A stretch of DNA of 64,000 nt from Leucobacter sp. 7(1) (GTDB taxonomy: Bacteria > Actinomycetota > Actinomycetes > Actinomycetales > Microbacteriaceae). The DNA is taken from contig NZ_FUID01000009.1 in assembly GCF_900163635.1 (NCBI RefSeq), positions 1 through 64,000 on the forward strand, given 5' to 3'. Each line of letters starts with the position of its first letter. The stretch's first letter is position 1. Shown here piece after piece: positions 8,003 through 18,324 of the stretch. The notes beneath the pieces were generated by a model that searched no databases, was not told the DNA's origin, and saw only the letters and a list, made by a program, of their open reading frames with translations. A program made the translations under genes and the position numbers.

Positions 8003-8527
8003 CTACCGCAGATACGCGGCGAACGCCGCGCGCACCTTGTTCACCTTGGGGACCGCAACTGCGAGGCAGTAGCCCTGGGTCGGGTTCTTCGCGAAGAAGT
8101 CCTGATGCGCGTCCTCCGCCGGGAACACCTCGCCGAGGGGCTCCATCGTGGTCACGACCTCCCCCGGCCACCACTCGGCGGCGCGCAGCCGAGCCGCCTC
8201 GAACAGCTCGGTCTGTGCGGCGTCCGCAGGGAACATCGCGGAGCGATACTGGGTGCCGACATCGTGCCCTTGCCGGTTCAACTGCGTGGGATCGTGCATC
8301 GTGAAGAATGCGTCGAGGATCACCTCGGCAGGGATCACGTCCGCATCAAACGTGACAGCGACAGCCTCGGCGTGACCGGTGTGTCCGGTGCAGACCTGCT
8401 CGTACGTCGGCGACGGGGTGGTGCCGCCGGTGTAGCAGGAGAGTACATCGGTCACGCCTCGTAGCTGCCGGTAGGCCGCGTCGAGGCACCAGAAGCAGCC
8501 TCCTGCAACCACAAATGTCGTGCTCAT
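8003..8527 (-). CDS. msrA: Peptide methionine sulfoxide reductase MsrA
   Basis: A 174-residue cytosolic enzyme that reduces the S-epimer of methionine sulfoxide in proteins, with thioredoxin as usual reductant. The catalytic motif GCFWCLD lies at residues 10-16, with Cys11 as nucleophile. The family segments GHAEAV and the [17 protein letters not shown] block are intact. It is the last gene of a dnaE-nadE-msrA run and overlaps the nadE stop by 4 nt (ATGA), so the two are probably translationally coupled. Gene length is typical. Confidence 0.95.
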   Translation of the reverse strand: MSTTFVVAGGCFWCLDAAYRQLRGVTDVLSCYTGGTTPSPTYEQVCTGHTGHAEAVAVTFDADVIPAEVILDAFFTMHDPTQLNRQGHDVGTQYRSAMFPADAAQTELFEAARLRAAEWWPGEVVTTMEPLGEVFPAEDAHQDFFAKNPTQGYCLAVAVPKVNKVRAAFAAYLR

Positions 8528-9375
8528 GCCTGTGCCCTCCGCTCGTCATCGCCGCGCCACCAGGTATCGTCCGGCGTCACCGGGGTGCGGCGCTTGTGCT
8601 CAGTCGCCCGGTACCGGCGCTCGAGGTTCTCAGCTGCCGCGGCGGATACGTTCTCGCCGCGCAAGTAGCCGTCAATCTCCGGGTACGAGACGCCGAGGCT
8701 CGACTCGTCGGTCTGACCCGGCTGATCATCAAGCAGGTCCGCGGTGGGTACCTTCTGCCAGAGGCGATCGGGGGCGTCCAAAGCGCGCAACATCTCTGCC
8801 CCCTGGCCCTTCGTGAGTCCCGCGAGGGGGAGCACGTCCGCGGCACCATCGCCAAACTTTGTGTAAAAGCCGGTGATTGCCTCAGCCGCGTGATCCGTTC
8901 CGATCACGAGCAGCCCCAGATCGCCGGCGATCGCATACTGCGCCACCATCCGCATCCGCGCCTTCACATTGCCTCGGGTGAAATCGGTGAGCGGAGTCCC
9001 CGTCGCGACCGCCACCTGCTCGGCGATCCCATCCGTGCCCGGCGCGATGTTTACGGTGACCGCACGATCCGGCTGCACGAACGAGAGCGCGAGCTGCGCG
9101 TCGTCCTCGTCCTGCTGCACCGCGTACGGCAGGCGCACCGCAATGAACTCCGCGTCACGCCCCTCCGCCCGGAGACGTTCAACCGCGAGCTGTGCAAGCC
9201 GGCCCGCCAGCGACGAGTCCTGCCCGCCGGAGATCCCGAGCACAAAGCCCCGCACTCCCGGGATCGCCCGCGCGTAGTCCACGAGGAACGTCACTCGGCG
9301 ATCCACCTCGGCGGCCGCGTCAATCGTGGGAACCGGGCCGAGCGCCCGAATAATCTCCTGCTGCATCTCGCTCAC
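8524..9375 (-). CDS. nadE: Ammonia-dependent NAD+ synthetase
   Basis: Converts deamido-NAD+ to NAD+ using ATP and ammonia, the last step of NAD synthesis. The PP-loop motif GISGGQDSS is near residue 43, and the segments [18 protein letters not shown] and [13 protein letters not shown] are characteristic of the short NadE form without a glutaminase domain. The frame stays open upstream to 9432, which would overlap dnaE. Alignment of the start MQQEII with known NadE proteins favours the GTG at 9375 or the ATG at 9366. The gene is downstream of dnaE and overlaps msrA by 4 nt. Confidence 0.93.
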   Translation of the reverse strand: MSEMQQEIIRALGPVPTIDAAAEVDRRVTFLVDYARAIPGVRGFVLGISGGQDSSLAGRLAQLAVERLRAEGRDAEFIAVRLPYAVQQDEDDAQLALSFVQPDRAVTVNIAPGTDGIAEQVAVATGTPLTDFTRGNVKARMRMVAQYAIAGDLGLLVIGTDHAAEAITGFYTKFGDGAADVLPLAGLTKGQGAEMLRALDAPDRLWQKVPTADLLDDQPGQTDESSLGVSYPEIDGYLRGENVSAAAAENLERRYRATEHKRRTPVTPDDTWWRGDDERRAQA

Positions 9376-9415
9376 GCTTCCCACTCTACTCCGGCCGTGG
9401 CCACGCGTCGAAGGG

Positions 9416-12400
9416 TCACCCCGCCGCCACAAGTTCCTCCAACGGCATGAGGCATCGGGGCCCGAGCAACCCCTTCAACTCGCCAAAGAGGTCCGCGGAC
9501 ACCCGCACTTGCAGCGGGAGTTCGAACACGCGGATCGCGGTCGATGTCATCAGATTCAGCCGCACCTCGCTCTCTCCGCGATGCCGCATCAGCGTCCGCT
9601 TCAACTCATCCATGAGATCTTCGGTCGCACGCGCGTCGGAGATCGTCAACATCAGCGTTTCCGCGTCTTCCTGCACTCCCGCGTCGATCGGCTTCACCCC
9701 GTAGGCGTGCATTGACATCCCGTCATCACGGGCATTCATCTTGCCCCGCAGCGCCACGATCGAATCCGGCTGCAAGAGGCTGCCGAATTCCTGGTACGAC
9801 TTCCCCATGAAGAGCGCCTGCATCTCGCCGCTGAAGTCCTCGATCGTGACCATGCCGTACAGGTTGCCCGACTTTGCGGTGCGATGCTGCACGTCGGTGA
9901 GGAGCCCCGCCAGCGTGACAACTTCGCCGTCAAAACCGGGCGACGCGTCCGGGTTGGTGACCTGTTGCACGGTCGCGCTGGCCTCTTTCGCGAGCGCCGA
10001 TTCGAGCCCGCGCAGCGGGTGATCCGAGACGTACAGACCCAGCATCTCGCGCTCGAAGGAGAGTTTGTCCTTTTTTGTCCACTCGGGACGATCCGGCACC
10101 TGTGAGGCCTCCGGGGACTCCCCCGCCTCCTCCGCAACCTCGGCGAAGAGGCTATCGAAGTCGAAGCCCACATTGCCCTTCTCAGCGTCGCGCTTCTCCT
10201 TGACCGCGCTCTCGATTGTCTGCTCGTGGATCTCGACAAGCGCGCGGCGCGTGCCCCCGAGCCCGTCGAATGCGCCGGCCTTGATCAGCGACTCGATCGT
10301 GCGCTTGTTGAGCGCGACAAGTGGCACCTTTTTGAGGAAGTCGTGGTAGCTCTCAAACGCGCCCTTCGACTCGCGCGCCTCACGAATCGCCTGCACCACG
10401 TTCGTGCCCACGTTGCGGATCGCGCCGAGACCGAAGCGGATGTCGTCGCCGACCGCGGAGAAGTCTGCAAACGAGTCATTCACCGCCGGCGGCAGCACCT
10501 GAATGCCCATACGGCGACACTCGTTCAGATAGATCGCGAGCTTGTCCTTCGAATCGCCGACGCTCGTCAACAGCGCCGCCATGTACTCGCCCGGATAGTG
10601 CGCCTTCAGGTACGCCGTCCAGTAGGAGATCACCCCGTACGCGGCAGAGTGCGCCTTGTTGAAGGCGTAGTCGGAGAACGGCAGCAGGATATCCCACAGC
10701 GCCTTCACTGCGGGCGGCGAGAAGCCGCGCTCGGCCATGCCTCCGGCGAAGCCCGCGTACTGCTTATCGAGCTCCTCTTTCTTCTTCTTGCCCATCGCGC
10801 GTCGCAGAATGTCGGCCTCGCCGAGCGAGAAGCCAGCAACCTTCTGCGCAATCGACATCACCTGCTCCTGATAGATGATCAGGCCATAGGTGGTGTCGAG
10901 CACGTCCCTGAGCGGTTCTTCAAGCTCCGGGTGGATCGGCGTGATCGGCTGCAGGCCGTTTTTCCGCAGCGCGTAGTTCGTGTGTGAGTCCGCGCCCATC
11001 GGGCCGGGCCGGTACAGCGCCAGGACGGCCGAGATGTCTTCGAAGTTGTCCGGCTTCATGAGGCGCAACAGCCCGCGCATCGGCCCACCGTCAAGCTGGA
11101 AGACGCCCAGCGTATCGCCGCGCGCCAGCAGCTCATACGAGGGCTTGTCGTCAAGCTCGAGCCGCTCGAGATCGAGATCCACCCCGCGGTTCAAACGAAT
11201 GTTCTCGAGCGCGTCAGAAATGATCGTGAGGTTACGCAACCCCAGGAAGTCCATCTTGATCAGCCCGAGACCCTCACACGTGGGGTAGTCGAACTGGGTG
11301 ACGATCTGCCCGTCCTGCTCGCGCTTCATGATCGGGATAATGTCGATCAGCGGATCGCTCGACATGATGACACCAGCGGCGTGCACACCCCACTGTCGCT
11401 TCAGGCCCTCCAGCCCGAGCGCCGTTTCGTACACCTTTTTGGCGTCCGGATCCTCCTGGAGCACCGCGCGGAACTCGGCAGCTTCCTTGTATCGACCGTG
11501 GTCCGGATCGGTAATGCCGGAGAGCGGGATGTCCTTCGCCATGACCGCGGGCGGCATCGCCTTCGTGAGCTTCTCGCCCATCCCGAAGGGGAACCCGAGC
11601 ACGCGCGAGGCATCCTTGAGAGCCTGCTTCGACTTGATCGTGCCGTAGGTCACGATCTGGGCCACCCGCTCGTCACCGTACTTCTCGGTCACGTACTTGA
11701 TGACCTCGCCGCGGCGACGATCATCGAAGTCGACGTCGAAGTCAGGCATGGAGACACGGTCTGGGTTCAAGAAACGCTCGAAGATGAGGCCGTGCTGGAG
11801 CGGATCAAGATCGGTGATGCGCATTGCGTATGCCGCCATCGATCCGGCACCGGAGCCACGGCCGGGTCCCACGCGAATCCCATTGTCCTTCGACCAGTTG
11901 ATGAAGTCGGCGACAACGAGGAAGTAACCGGGGAAGCCCATCTGGGTGATGACGCCGGTTTCGTACTCGGCCTGTTTGCGCACGGCGTCCGGGATCCCCC
12001 CGGGGTAGCGGTATTCGAGACCCCGTTCGACCTCCTTGACGAACCAGCTCTCCTCGGTCTCCCCCGCGGGGACGGGATAGTTCGGCATGTAGTTCGCGGA
12101 GGTGTTGAACTCCGAGTTGCAGCGCTCGGCGATGAGCAGGGTGTTGTCGCAGGCCTCGGGCATCTCCCGGAAGATGTGCCGCATCTCAGCGGCAGTCTTC
12201 AAGTAGTAGCCGGAGCCGCTGAACTGGAAGCGGTTCGGGTCGTCGAGACGGGATCCGGACTGCACGCAGAGCAGCGCCGAGTGCGACTCCGCGTCGGCTT
12301 CGTGAACGTAGTGCAGGTCGTTCGTGCCGACAAGCGGGATCCCAAGATCTTTCGAGATCTTGACGAGATCCTTCTGGACGCGGCGCTCGATCTCAAGACC

Positions 12401-12979
12401 GTGGTCCATGATCTCGCAGAAGTAGTTCTCTTTCCCAAAGATGGCCTGGAATTCCGCGGCGGCCTCGCGCGCTTCGTTGTACTGCCCCAGGCGGAGCCGG
12501 GTTTGAATCTCACCCGACGGGCAGCCCGTGGTGGCAATCAGGCCGTTCGAATACTGCTGCAGGATCTCGCGATCCATGCGCGGCTTGAAGTAGTAACCTT
12601 CGATCGAAGATCGACTCGAGAGCCTGAAGAGGTTGTGCATGCCGGCCGTCGTTTCGGACAGCAGCGTCATATGCGTGTATGCGCCGGCACCTGAGACGTC
12701 GTCACCACCGCCGTCGCCCCAGCGGACACGCGTACGGTCGCTCCGGTGCGTGCCAGGTGTGACATACGCTTCGATTCCGATGATCGGGTTCACACCGTGA
12801 TCCCGCGCGGTCTTCCAGAAGTCAAAGGCACCAAATGTGTTGCCGTGATCCGTCACCGCGATCGCGGGCATGCCCTGCGCCGCGGTTGCTTCGATCAATG
12901 GTTTGACGCGCGCCGCGCCATCCAGCATCGAGTATTCGCTGTGCACGTGCAGGTGCACGAACCCGTCTTTTTCTGACAC
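9416..12979 (-). CDS. dnaE: DNA polymerase III alpha subunit DnaE
   Basis: The replicative polymerase catalytic subunit, about 1187 residues. The N-terminal PHP domain ([13 protein letters not shown]) is followed by the polymerase core with the catalytic aspartates in PDFDVDFDD (about residue 410), the active-site segment [10 protein letters not shown], then a helix-hairpin-helix region, an OB domain near 1000 and a C-terminal tau-binding region. The PHP His residues look intact, so intrinsic proofreading is possible, as known for actinobacterial DnaE1. I chose the GTG at 12979 because AAAGGGG lies 8 nt upstream. A GTG at 12997 is also in frame. It heads the dnaE-nadE-msrA group. Confidence 0.97.
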   Translation of the reverse strand: MSEKDGFVHLHVHSEYSMLDGAARVKPLIEATAAQGMPAIAVTDHGNTFGAFDFWKTARDHGVNPIIGIEAYVTPGTHRSDRTRVRWGDGGGDDVSGAGAYTHMTLLSETTAGMHNLFRLSSRSSIEGYYFKPRMDREILQQYSNGLIATTGCPSGEIQTRLRLGQYNEAREAAAEFQAIFGKENYFCEIMDHGLEIERRVQKDLVKISKDLGIPLVGTNDLHYVHEADAESHSALLCVQSGSRLDDPNRFQFSGSGYYLKTAAEMRHIFREMPEACDNTLLIAERCNSEFNTSANYMPNYPVPAGETEESWFVKEVERGLEYRYPGGIPDAVRKQAEYETGVITQMGFPGYFLVVADFINWSKDNGIRVGPGRGSGAGSMAAYAMRITDLDPLQHGLIFERFLNPDRVSMPDFDVDFDDRRRGEVIKYVTEKYGDERVAQIVTYGTIKSKQALKDASRVLGFPFGMGEKLTKAMPPAVMAKDIPLSGITDPDHGRYKEAAEFRAVLQEDPDAKKVYETALGLEGLKRQWGVHAAGVIMSSDPLIDIIPIMKREQDGQIVTQFDYPTCEGLGLIKMDFLGLRNLTIISDALENIRLNRGVDLDLERLELDDKPSYELLARGDTLGVFQLDGGPMRGLLRLMKPDNFEDISAVLALYRPGPMGADSHTNYALRKNGLQPITPIHPELEEPLRDVLDTTYGLIIYQEQVMSIAQKVAGFSLGEADILRRAMGKKKKEELDKQYAGFAGGMAERGFSPPAVKALWDILLPFSDYAFNKAHSAAYGVISYWTAYLKAHYPGEYMAALLTSVGDSKDKLAIYLNECRRMGIQVLPPAVNDSFADFSAVGDDIRFGLGAIRNVGTNVVQAIREARESKGAFESYHDFLKKVPLVALNKRTIESLIKAGAFDGLGGTRRALVEIHEQTIESAVKEKRDAEKGNVGFDFDSLFAEVAEEAGESPEASQVPDRPEWTKKDKLSFEREMLGLYVSDHPLRGLESALAKEASATVQQVTNPDASPGFDGEVVTLAGLLTDVQHRTAKSGNLYGMVTIEDFSGEMQALFMGKSYQEFGSLLQPDSIVALRGKMNARDDGMSMHAYGVKPIDAGVQEDAETLMLTISDARATEDLMDELKRTLMRHRGESEVRLNLMTSTAIRVFELPLQVRVSADLFGELKGLLGPRCLMPLEELVAAG

Positions 12980-13464
12980 CGAGTGGGCCCCTTTCACCGA
13001 CCTCCCCAGGGTACCCCGTGCTGGGCCGGGGCGCCCCGGGTGTGCGGTCAGGCGCGTGTGTCGATGGGGTCAGCTCAGCGGACGTCAGCCTCGCACCAGG
13101 GGCAGCTGTAAGCCGCGTCCGGCTGGTTCGTCAGCTTAAACACTGTGTGCCAACCTGTGCAGATCGCGCGGAGATGCCAGTCGTCGCTGCTGACCCTTGC
13201 GGCGCGCGTTTTCACCGTGATCGGCGATTCAGTGTGTCGTTCAGTTGCCTGTGTATGCACGTGGTTCCTCGTTCCTCTCGGTCCCCCCGGGCGGCCCACA
13301 GGAGTCAGGATCGCCCTGCCACGAGTGAAGCATCGAGCCGCAGAAAACTGCGGCGTTCCGGGCCGAACCGGACGTTTCCGGAAACTCCGAACAGGCAATC
13401 CAACCGGATAGCTTCCGATCACAATGTGCCGATTAGGATAGCCTGTGATGGAGCTATGGGAGCA
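12980..13464. other. Gene-poor gap upstream of dnaE
   Basis: About 485 bp without a convincing gene. It holds the dnaE promoter region, a small hairpin (13337-13354) and a 12-bp perfect palindrome GTTTCCGGAAAC at 13374-13385. Base composition drops toward AT near 13380-13450, just past the abrupt end of the lipoprotein gene. A short minus-strand frame ending at 13075 encodes a CPWC motif but has no clear start, so I did not call it. Confidence 0.5.
13337..13354 (-). terminator. Small hairpin downstream of the lipoprotein gene
   Basis: A 7-bp perfect stem GCCGCAG/CTGCGGC with an AAAA loop, about 110 nt after the lipoprotein stop codon. It is short for a terminator, so this is a weak call. Confidence 0.35.
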
Positions 13465-14247
13465 CTATTCGAGCAACAATGCAGCGCCGCCCGCACGCTG
13501 ACAGACAGCACCTCCAGCTTCTCCCTCAGGAACCTCATCGACCGCAACAATCCGACCGCTCCCCACGTGGTAACGCTCCACGCGCTCGGCGCAGGCATCC
13601 CGCGAGCTAGCGTGAAACAACCGCGCAGTGTCCTCGCCGTAGCCGGGGTAGCCCCCATCGAGGCTCCACACGTGCGTGCCTCGGGCCGCGTCGATCCCGA
13701 CGGTGCGCCGGATCACTCGCGGGTCCCCCTCGTCGATGGCACCCTCAACCGCGACCGCAACGACACCCAGGTCTGAGCGGCCCGCAAGCTCGGAGGTGTG
13801 CGGCTTTCCCAGATACGCCCGAACCTTCGAGCGCAGGACGGCCTCACCGCTCGTCACATCGATGCCCAGCACCGTGGTGGCGTGGCCTGGGAGTTCCCGA
13901 CCCCCACCCGGTGTCCAGGAACGCACGACCCCAACAATCATCGGGACGCTCTCGTTTGTCGTCGTGGTGAATACCTGAGCGGAGATCTCTTCATCGGGCA
14001 AGAAGTCGGCCGCATCCAGGTGGACGATCCCGACCTCGGGGACCTCGATGTCCGCGGGACCAGGGAGCGCGGGCTCTTCAACGAATTCCGCGGGCTTCGA
14101 GAAGACCCCGAACGGGACCCAGTCTGCGCCGGGCGAAGCCGACGGCGTGGGGGTAGGATCGCTCGCGGCGCAGCCGCCGAGGCCGGCAGCAAACACCGCG
14201 GCCCCGAGGAGCAACGCCCCTGTGCGCCGCGCCCGCGCTACGCGCAC
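13465..14247 (-). CDS. Lipoprotein, probably truncated at the C-terminus
   Basis: A 260-residue protein with a lipoprotein signal: basic start, hydrophobic stretch, lipobox LGGC ending near residue 26, then a Pro/Ser-rich linker. The body has beta-strand-rich segments such as TTVLGIDVTSGEAVL and RTVGIDAARGTHVWSLDGG, which look like blades of a PQQ-type beta-propeller. The protein then stops abruptly after GGAALLLE in what looks like the beginning of another blade, and the DNA beyond is more AT-rich and non-coding. I therefore suspect a 3' truncation. It overlaps the HTH gene upstream by 10 nt, so the pair is co-transcribed. The function is unknown. Confidence 0.6.
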   Translation of the reverse strand: MRVARARRTGALLLGAAVFAAGLGGCAASDPTPTPSASPGADWVPFGVFSKPAEFVEEPALPGPADIEVPEVGIVHLDAADFLPDEEISAQVFTTTTNESVPMIVGVVRSWTPGGGRELPGHATTVLGIDVTSGEAVLRSKVRAYLGKPHTSELAGRSDLGVVAVAVEGAIDEGDPRVIRRTVGIDAARGTHVWSLDGGYPGYGEDTARLFHASSRDACAERVERYHVGSGRIVAVDEVPEGEAGGAVCQRAGGAALLLE

Positions 14248-15053
14248 AGCTCCGGCCCCAGGTCAATGGTTTCCCCGTCAAGGGTAAGGCTCGCGGCACC
14301 ACACACGCGGGCCTCCACGTCTGGCTCTACGATCATCGGCGTGTACATCGACTGCAGCCCCTCGGCGGTGCGTTTCTGAGCGCGAGCACTTTTGCGATCC
14401 CCCTCTGGGTAGATCTGCATGGTCAGCGTATTTCCCGAGCTACGATCGTCGTACCGCGTCACCCGCCCCCACACCGCCATGCAGTCGTTCGAGTACAGCA
14501 GTTGCACGTGCACCTGGCGATCCAGGCGACTCTCGCTCGCCGCGATGATCGCGTCGTCCTTACACGCGGTGCGCATCGGATCCACGCCGTTTGCGGCCGC
14601 GAGGTAGGGACCCTCTGCGTTCTCCGGAGCACCGGCGTCTGGAACCGGGGCTGTGCGGGTCGCCCAGAAGACGCTCGTGCCGCCCACCGCAAGCGCGGCG
14701 GCAACACCGGCAATCAGCAGTGTCTGCAGCACCGAGAACCTTCGCGAGGCCGGCTCCGGGCTCGCTCCGCTCTCGGCAGTTGCTGCGGTGCCACGCGGAT
14801 CAAGGGCGAAGCGGCGCGCCACCCAGGCTTCTCGTTCTCCGCCCAGGTCCTCGACCACGCGAGCGACGGTGCGCTCGGTGGGAAGTCGCCTGCCACTGAA
14901 CGCTTCCGAGAGCACACTCTTGGACACCCCGGTCCGCTCACTCAGGGCGATCAGCTTCGGATCCCCGGCGCTGAGCCTGAGCTCGCGGAGGTCGGCAGCG
15001 AATCGCTCGACTGAGTCTGGGCCGCCCTCAGATTCCGGATTACTCATACCCAT
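14238..15053 (-). CDS. HTH (XRE-like) membrane protein with DUF2690-type C-terminus
   Basis: A 271-residue protein with three parts: an N-terminal helix-turn-helix (about 15-70, including LSERTGVSKSVLSEAFSGRRLP), one transmembrane helix (about 106-128), and an exported C-terminal domain with cysteines in MRTACKDDA, YSNDCMAVWGR and ARVCGAA. The last part resembles DUF2690, which is often fused to HTH and a membrane anchor in actinobacteria. Function is unknown. The layout suggests a membrane-tethered DNA-binding protein that senses something outside the cell. It is paired with the lipoprotein downstream. Confidence 0.7.
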   Translation of the reverse strand: MGMSNPESEGGPDSVERFAADLRELRLSAGDPKLIALSERTGVSKSVLSEAFSGRRLPTERTVARVVEDLGGEREAWVARRFALDPRGTAATAESGASPEPASRRFSVLQTLLIAGVAAALAVGGTSVFWATRTAPVPDAGAPENAEGPYLAAANGVDPMRTACKDDAIIAASESRLDRQVHVQLLYSNDCMAVWGRVTRYDDRSSGNTLTMQIYPEGDRKSARAQKRTAEGLQSMYTPMIVEPDVEARVCGAASLTLDGETIDLGPELCA

Positions 15054-15083
15054 GTGTATAGCAGGTCAAAGCATAGAGTTTAC

Positions 15084-16019
15084 TTAGTCTTCGCCATGAT
15101 CGACTCCCGCGAGGACGTCAAGAGCGTGCTGGAGGTCCGCCGGATACACCGAGGAGTACTCCACCGCGTCGCCGGTTCCGGGATGCCGGAAGCCCAAGCG
15201 CATCGCGTGCAGCCATTGGCGCGAGAGCCCCAGCCGCTCCGAAAGCGTCGGGTCCGCACCGTACATTCCATCGCCGACACAGGGATGGCGCTGCGCCGAC
15301 ATGTGCACGCGAATCTGATGGGTGCGCCCGGTCTCAAGCTCGATCTCCAACAACGTTGCGTACGGGAACGCCTCGAGCGTCTCGTAGTGCGTCACCGATG
15401 GCTTCCCGTCACGTGTCACGGCAAACTTCCACTCGTGACCGGGGTGCCGACCGATCGGCCCCTCAATCGTTCCGGAAAACGGATCGGGATGTCCCTGCAC
15501 GACCGCGTGGTAGATCTTCGAAACCTCACGCTCTTTGAACGCACGTTTCAGCTCGCTATAGGCACGCTCGCTCTTCGCAACAACCATCAGGCCGCTCGTC
15601 CCCGCATCGAGGCGCTGCACGATACCCTGCCGCTCGGGCGGACCCGAGGTTGCAATACGGAATCCAGCGCCCGCGAGCGCGCCCAACACGGTTGGACCGT
15701 CCCACCCCAGAGAGGGGTGAGCGGCCACGCCGGCCGGCTTGTCGATCACCACGATGTCGTCGTCGTCGTGCACGATCCCCAGCTCTGGGAGGTCGACCGG
15801 AATGATCTCCGGGCCACGCTTTTCGGTCCAGGACACTTCGAGCCAGCCGCCCACAACCAGGCGATCGGATTTGCCCAGCACCTGACCGTCGAGGCTCACG
15901 CCCCCGCCCTGCGCAATCTCCGCGGCAAAGCTGCGGGAGAAACCGAGCAGTTTCGCGAGCGCGGCGTCCACCCGCTCACCGGCAAGCCCGTCAGGGACCG
16001 GAAGACTACGGTGCTGCAT
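15084..16019 (-). CDS. rluD: Pseudouridine synthase, RluA/RluD family
   Basis: A 311-residue enzyme that isomerises uridine in RNA, probably 23S rRNA. An S4 RNA-binding domain ([16 protein letters not shown]) precedes the catalytic domain. The catalytic motif is [13 protein letters not shown] with the essential Asp, and GRTHQIRVH is the conserved C-terminal segment. I chose the ATG at 16019 because GAGG lies 6 nt upstream. Longer starts give an Arg-rich string inside lspA. It overlaps lspA by 14 nt, the common lspA-rluD pairing. Exact rRNA positions modified cannot be read from sequence. Confidence 0.92.
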   Translation of the reverse strand: MQHRSLPVPDGLAGERVDAALAKLLGFSRSFAAEIAQGGGVSLDGQVLGKSDRLVVGGWLEVSWTEKRGPEIIPVDLPELGIVHDDDDIVVIDKPAGVAAHPSLGWDGPTVLGALAGAGFRIATSGPPERQGIVQRLDAGTSGLMVVAKSERAYSELKRAFKEREVSKIYHAVVQGHPDPFSGTIEGPIGRHPGHEWKFAVTRDGKPSVTHYETLEAFPYATLLEIELETGRTHQIRVHMSAQRHPCVGDGMYGADPTLSERLGLSRQWLHAMRLGFRHPGTGDAVEYSSVYPADLQHALDVLAGVDHGED

Positions 16020-16692
16020 GACCATCCTCAGAGTCTGGGCGCGTCGGAGTCTCAGTTCCCGACGACGCGTCGGCGGCTGGCTTCGACACGGCCTTCGACG
16101 CCGCCTTCGCCTCTGCAGCGGCCTCCTCGGCCGCGCGCGCCTGCGCTCGGGTGCGTCCATCAATGGGCAGCCCGAACAGTGTGATCAGGATGAATAGGAT
16201 CATCCCGGAGACGATCCCGATGTCCGCGATGTTGTAGATGGCCTCGGTGAAGCCGAGCCACATCCACGGCGTCGAAATGAAATCGATCACGTGACCCTCG
16301 GGGAACCCGGGTTCGCGCGTCAGTCGATCCGTAAGATTGCCCAGCACGCCGCCCAGGAGCAGGCCCAGGAACACTGACCACGCGATCGAGCGGAGTCGCC
16401 GGATCTGCCACAGGATCACACAGACAACAACGACGGCGAGGATCGTAAAGATCCAGGTCGAGCCGCTTGCCAGGGAGAACGCAGCACCGGGGTTGCGAAC
16501 GAAATGCCAGCGGAGCGCGTCTCCGAGCACCGGAACTGTCACGCCTTCCGGAAGGGACGTGACGACCCAGTTCTTGACGAGCTGGTCCGTTGCCCAGACG
16601 AGAAGCGCAACGCAGAGAAGAATGAGCGGGACCCAGCGACGCCACGGCCGGATGGCCGTGGCGTCGCTGGAAACCTCAGAGGCGGTGGTCAC
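16006..16692 (-). CDS. lspA: Lipoprotein signal peptidase (signal peptidase II)
   Basis: An aspartic membrane protease that cleaves lipoprotein signal peptides before the lipidated cysteine. Four hydrophobic segments are visible, with the two conserved regions carrying the catalytic aspartates: GNLTDRL (family GNxxDR) and YNIADIGI (family FNxAD). The C-terminus is extended by about 50 residues of Ala/Lys/Glu-rich, probably disordered cytoplasmic tail, longer than the usual 160-170-residue enzyme. The substrates include the two lipoproteins in this window. It lies between divIVA and rluD. Confidence 0.95.
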   Translation of the reverse strand: MTTASEVSSDATAIRPWRRWVPLILLCVALLVWATDQLVKNWVVTSLPEGVTVPVLGDALRWHFVRNPGAAFSLASGSTWIFTILAVVVVCVILWQIRRLRSIAWSVFLGLLLGGVLGNLTDRLTREPGFPEGHVIDFISTPWMWLGFTEAIYNIADIGIVSGMILFILITLFGLPIDGRTRAQARAAEEAAAEAKAASKAVSKPAADASSGTETPTRPDSEDGHAAP

Positions 16693-16700
16693 GCTCCGTG

Positions 16701-17372
16701 TTACTGCAGGCCGTCAGGCGCACCGGCCGGCTCGGGCGAGCCGTCGAGGCCGCGCAGCTGCGACTGGATGTACGAACGGAGTGTGGAGCGGTACTCGCTC
16801 TCGAACTGACGCAGGTCCTTGATCTTGAACTGCAGGTCGCCGCGTTCTTCGCCCAGCTCTCGCAGTTCATCTGCGCGCTGCTGCTGGGCTTCCTCCACAA
16901 GCTGCTTCGCGGTACGCTCTGCGTCCTGGATCATCTGATCGCGCTTCGATTCAGCGTCGTTGATCAGCTGGTCACGAGTGGTCTCACCCTCGTGTACGTG
17001 CTTGTCATGCAGCTCGAGGGCGAGCTGCAACATTGCGCTCGACTTCACCGCGTCGGGCTGCGTGGCGCCGACCGCTGCGACCGGAGCTGCCGGTGCCGGC
17101 GTCTCCACTGGCGCGGCAACGGGGGCGTCAACGACGATCGTCTGCTCGGAAGCGGCACCGGCCGACTCAGAGCCCTGTCCGGCCTCGCAAGCGGCGAGCT
17201 TCGCAGTGAGGTCGTCGATCTGCGCCTGCAGACCGGACTTCTCCTCTTCGTGCTCACGGAGCACCTCGACGATCGTGTCGAGGAAGTCGTCGACCTGGTC
17301 CAGATCGTAGCCGTCGCGGAACTTGGTGATCGTGAACTTCTGGTTCACGACGTCTTCGGGAGTCAGGGCCAT
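16701..17372 (-). CDS. divIVA: DivIVA/Wag31-family polar growth protein
   Basis: A 223-residue coiled-coil protein. The N-terminus (MALTPEDVVNQKFTITKFRDGYDLDQVDDFLD) is the membrane-curvature-binding DivIVA domain, followed by a coiled coil (about 35-65), an Ala/Pro/Glu-rich linker and a second long coiled coil (about 120-205). In actinobacteria DivIVA marks negative membrane curvature at poles and septa and organises wall synthesis. In mycobacteria the homologue is phosphorylated by PASTA kinases. It belongs to the tail of the dcw cluster, 9 nt upstream of lspA. Confidence 0.93.
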   Translation of the reverse strand: MALTPEDVVNQKFTITKFRDGYDLDQVDDFLDTIVEVLREHEEEKSGLQAQIDDLTAKLAACEAGQGSESAGAASEQTIVVDAPVAAPVETPAPAAPVAAVGATQPDAVKSSAMLQLALELHDKHVHEGETTRDQLINDAESKRDQMIQDAERTAKQLVEEAQQQRADELRELGEERGDLQFKIKDLRQFESEYRSTLRSYIQSQLRGLDGSPEPAGAPDGLQ

Positions 17373-17484
17373 CGTTACGTCTCTTTCGCTTCGGGACCAC
17401 TGACGTGGTCTGTGACAACGGTCACAAGCACGTGGTCAATACCCACGCTAGCAAATAATGCCGGGTTCTTGCAGAACTGGGCCG

Positions 17485-17778
17485 TTACCACCCGGGAATA
17501 ATTGCAATCAGGATCCAGCAGGACAGCATCGCGAGCATCCAGCCGAGGTCCAGGGACACCTGTCCGAGCCGGATCGGAGGCAGGAGCTTCCGGAACATCC
17601 GAATCGGCGGATCTGTCACGGTGTACACAAGTTCAATTGCCACGGCAAGTGCGCCACGGGGGCGGAAGTTGCGGTTGAGAACCGTAATCCAGTCGAGCAC
17701 AAATCGCACCCACAGTACGAGGGTGTAAATCCTGAGGACCACCTTGAGGATGGTCCCGATGATCAGTACAAACTCCAC
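17485..17778 (-). CDS. YggT family membrane protein
   Basis: A 97-residue protein with two hydrophobic helices separated by a conserved basic/PIR segment (DPPIRMFRKLLPP). YggT proteins are found downstream of sepF in many Gram-positive dcw clusters, as here, with a 3-nt gap. Their role is not established, though a link with division-site membrane organisation is suspected from gene order. Confidence 0.9.
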   Translation of the reverse strand: MEFVLIIGTILKVVLRIYTLVLWVRFVLDWITVLNRNFRPRGALAVAIELVYTVTDPPIRMFRKLLPPIRLGQVSLDLGWMLAMLSCWILIAIIPGW

Positions 17779-17781
17779 CGG

Positions 17782-18294
17782 TTACGCCGTGGGCGAGACG
17801 AAGAACGAACCGCTGTCATTTGCGCGCGAATCATCGCCCGCCACCTCAATGTGCTCCGGCGATAGCAGGAACACCTTGCTGGTGACGCGCTCGATCCGGC
17901 CGTGCAGGCCCATCGAGAGACCGCTCGCGAAGTCGATCAGGCGCTTCGCGTCTGCCTCGTCCATCCGCGAGAGGTTGATAATCACGGGGACACCCTCACG
18001 AAAACTCTCCGCAACAATCTTGGCGTCACGGTACTCCGTAGGGTGGACCGTGAGGATCTCGTTGAGCGGCTGTGCGGCTGCCGGCTTCGTCGGCGTGACG
18101 CGACGCAGCGGGGTCACGGCGGCGCGCTGAGCGGCCGGCCGACTGGGCTCGGGCTTGGCGGCTGCCGGAGCTGCCGGGGCAGCGGCGGGGGTCGCGCGAG
18201 GGGTGGCAGCCGGCTGCGTCGCGGCGGCCTGCTCCTCGAGCTCTTCCTCGGCGAGGCCGAGGAACACCATGGTCTTCTTCAGCGGGTTGCTCAT
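17782..18294 (-). CDS. sepF: Cell division protein SepF
   Basis: A 170-residue FtsZ-membrane anchor. It has the amphipathic N-terminus [14 protein letters not shown], a Pro/Ala-rich linker (about 25-75), and the globular SepF domain ([38 protein letters not shown]). Actinobacteria lack FtsA and depend on SepF. I used the ATG at 18294, which has GGGAGAG just upstream, over an in-frame TTG at 18306. It sits between yggS and yggT as in related genomes. Confidence 0.95.
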   Translation of the reverse strand: MSNPLKKTMVFLGLAEEELEEQAAATQPAATPRATPAAAPAAPAAAKPEPSRPAAQRAAVTPLRRVTPTKPAAAQPLNEILTVHPTEYRDAKIVAESFREGVPVIINLSRMDEADAKRLIDFASGLSMGLHGRIERVTSKVFLLSPEHIEVAGDDSRANDSGSFFVSPTA

Positions 18295-18324
18295 TTTCTC
18301 TCCCAACGGTGCGGTGGTTTGAGA

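Noticed and set aside
13075-13422. Small minus-strand frame ending with a CPWC motif
   Set aside because: Only the last 35-45 residues look protein-like, no start is supported, and the frame runs through a palindrome-rich non-coding area. It may be a remnant.
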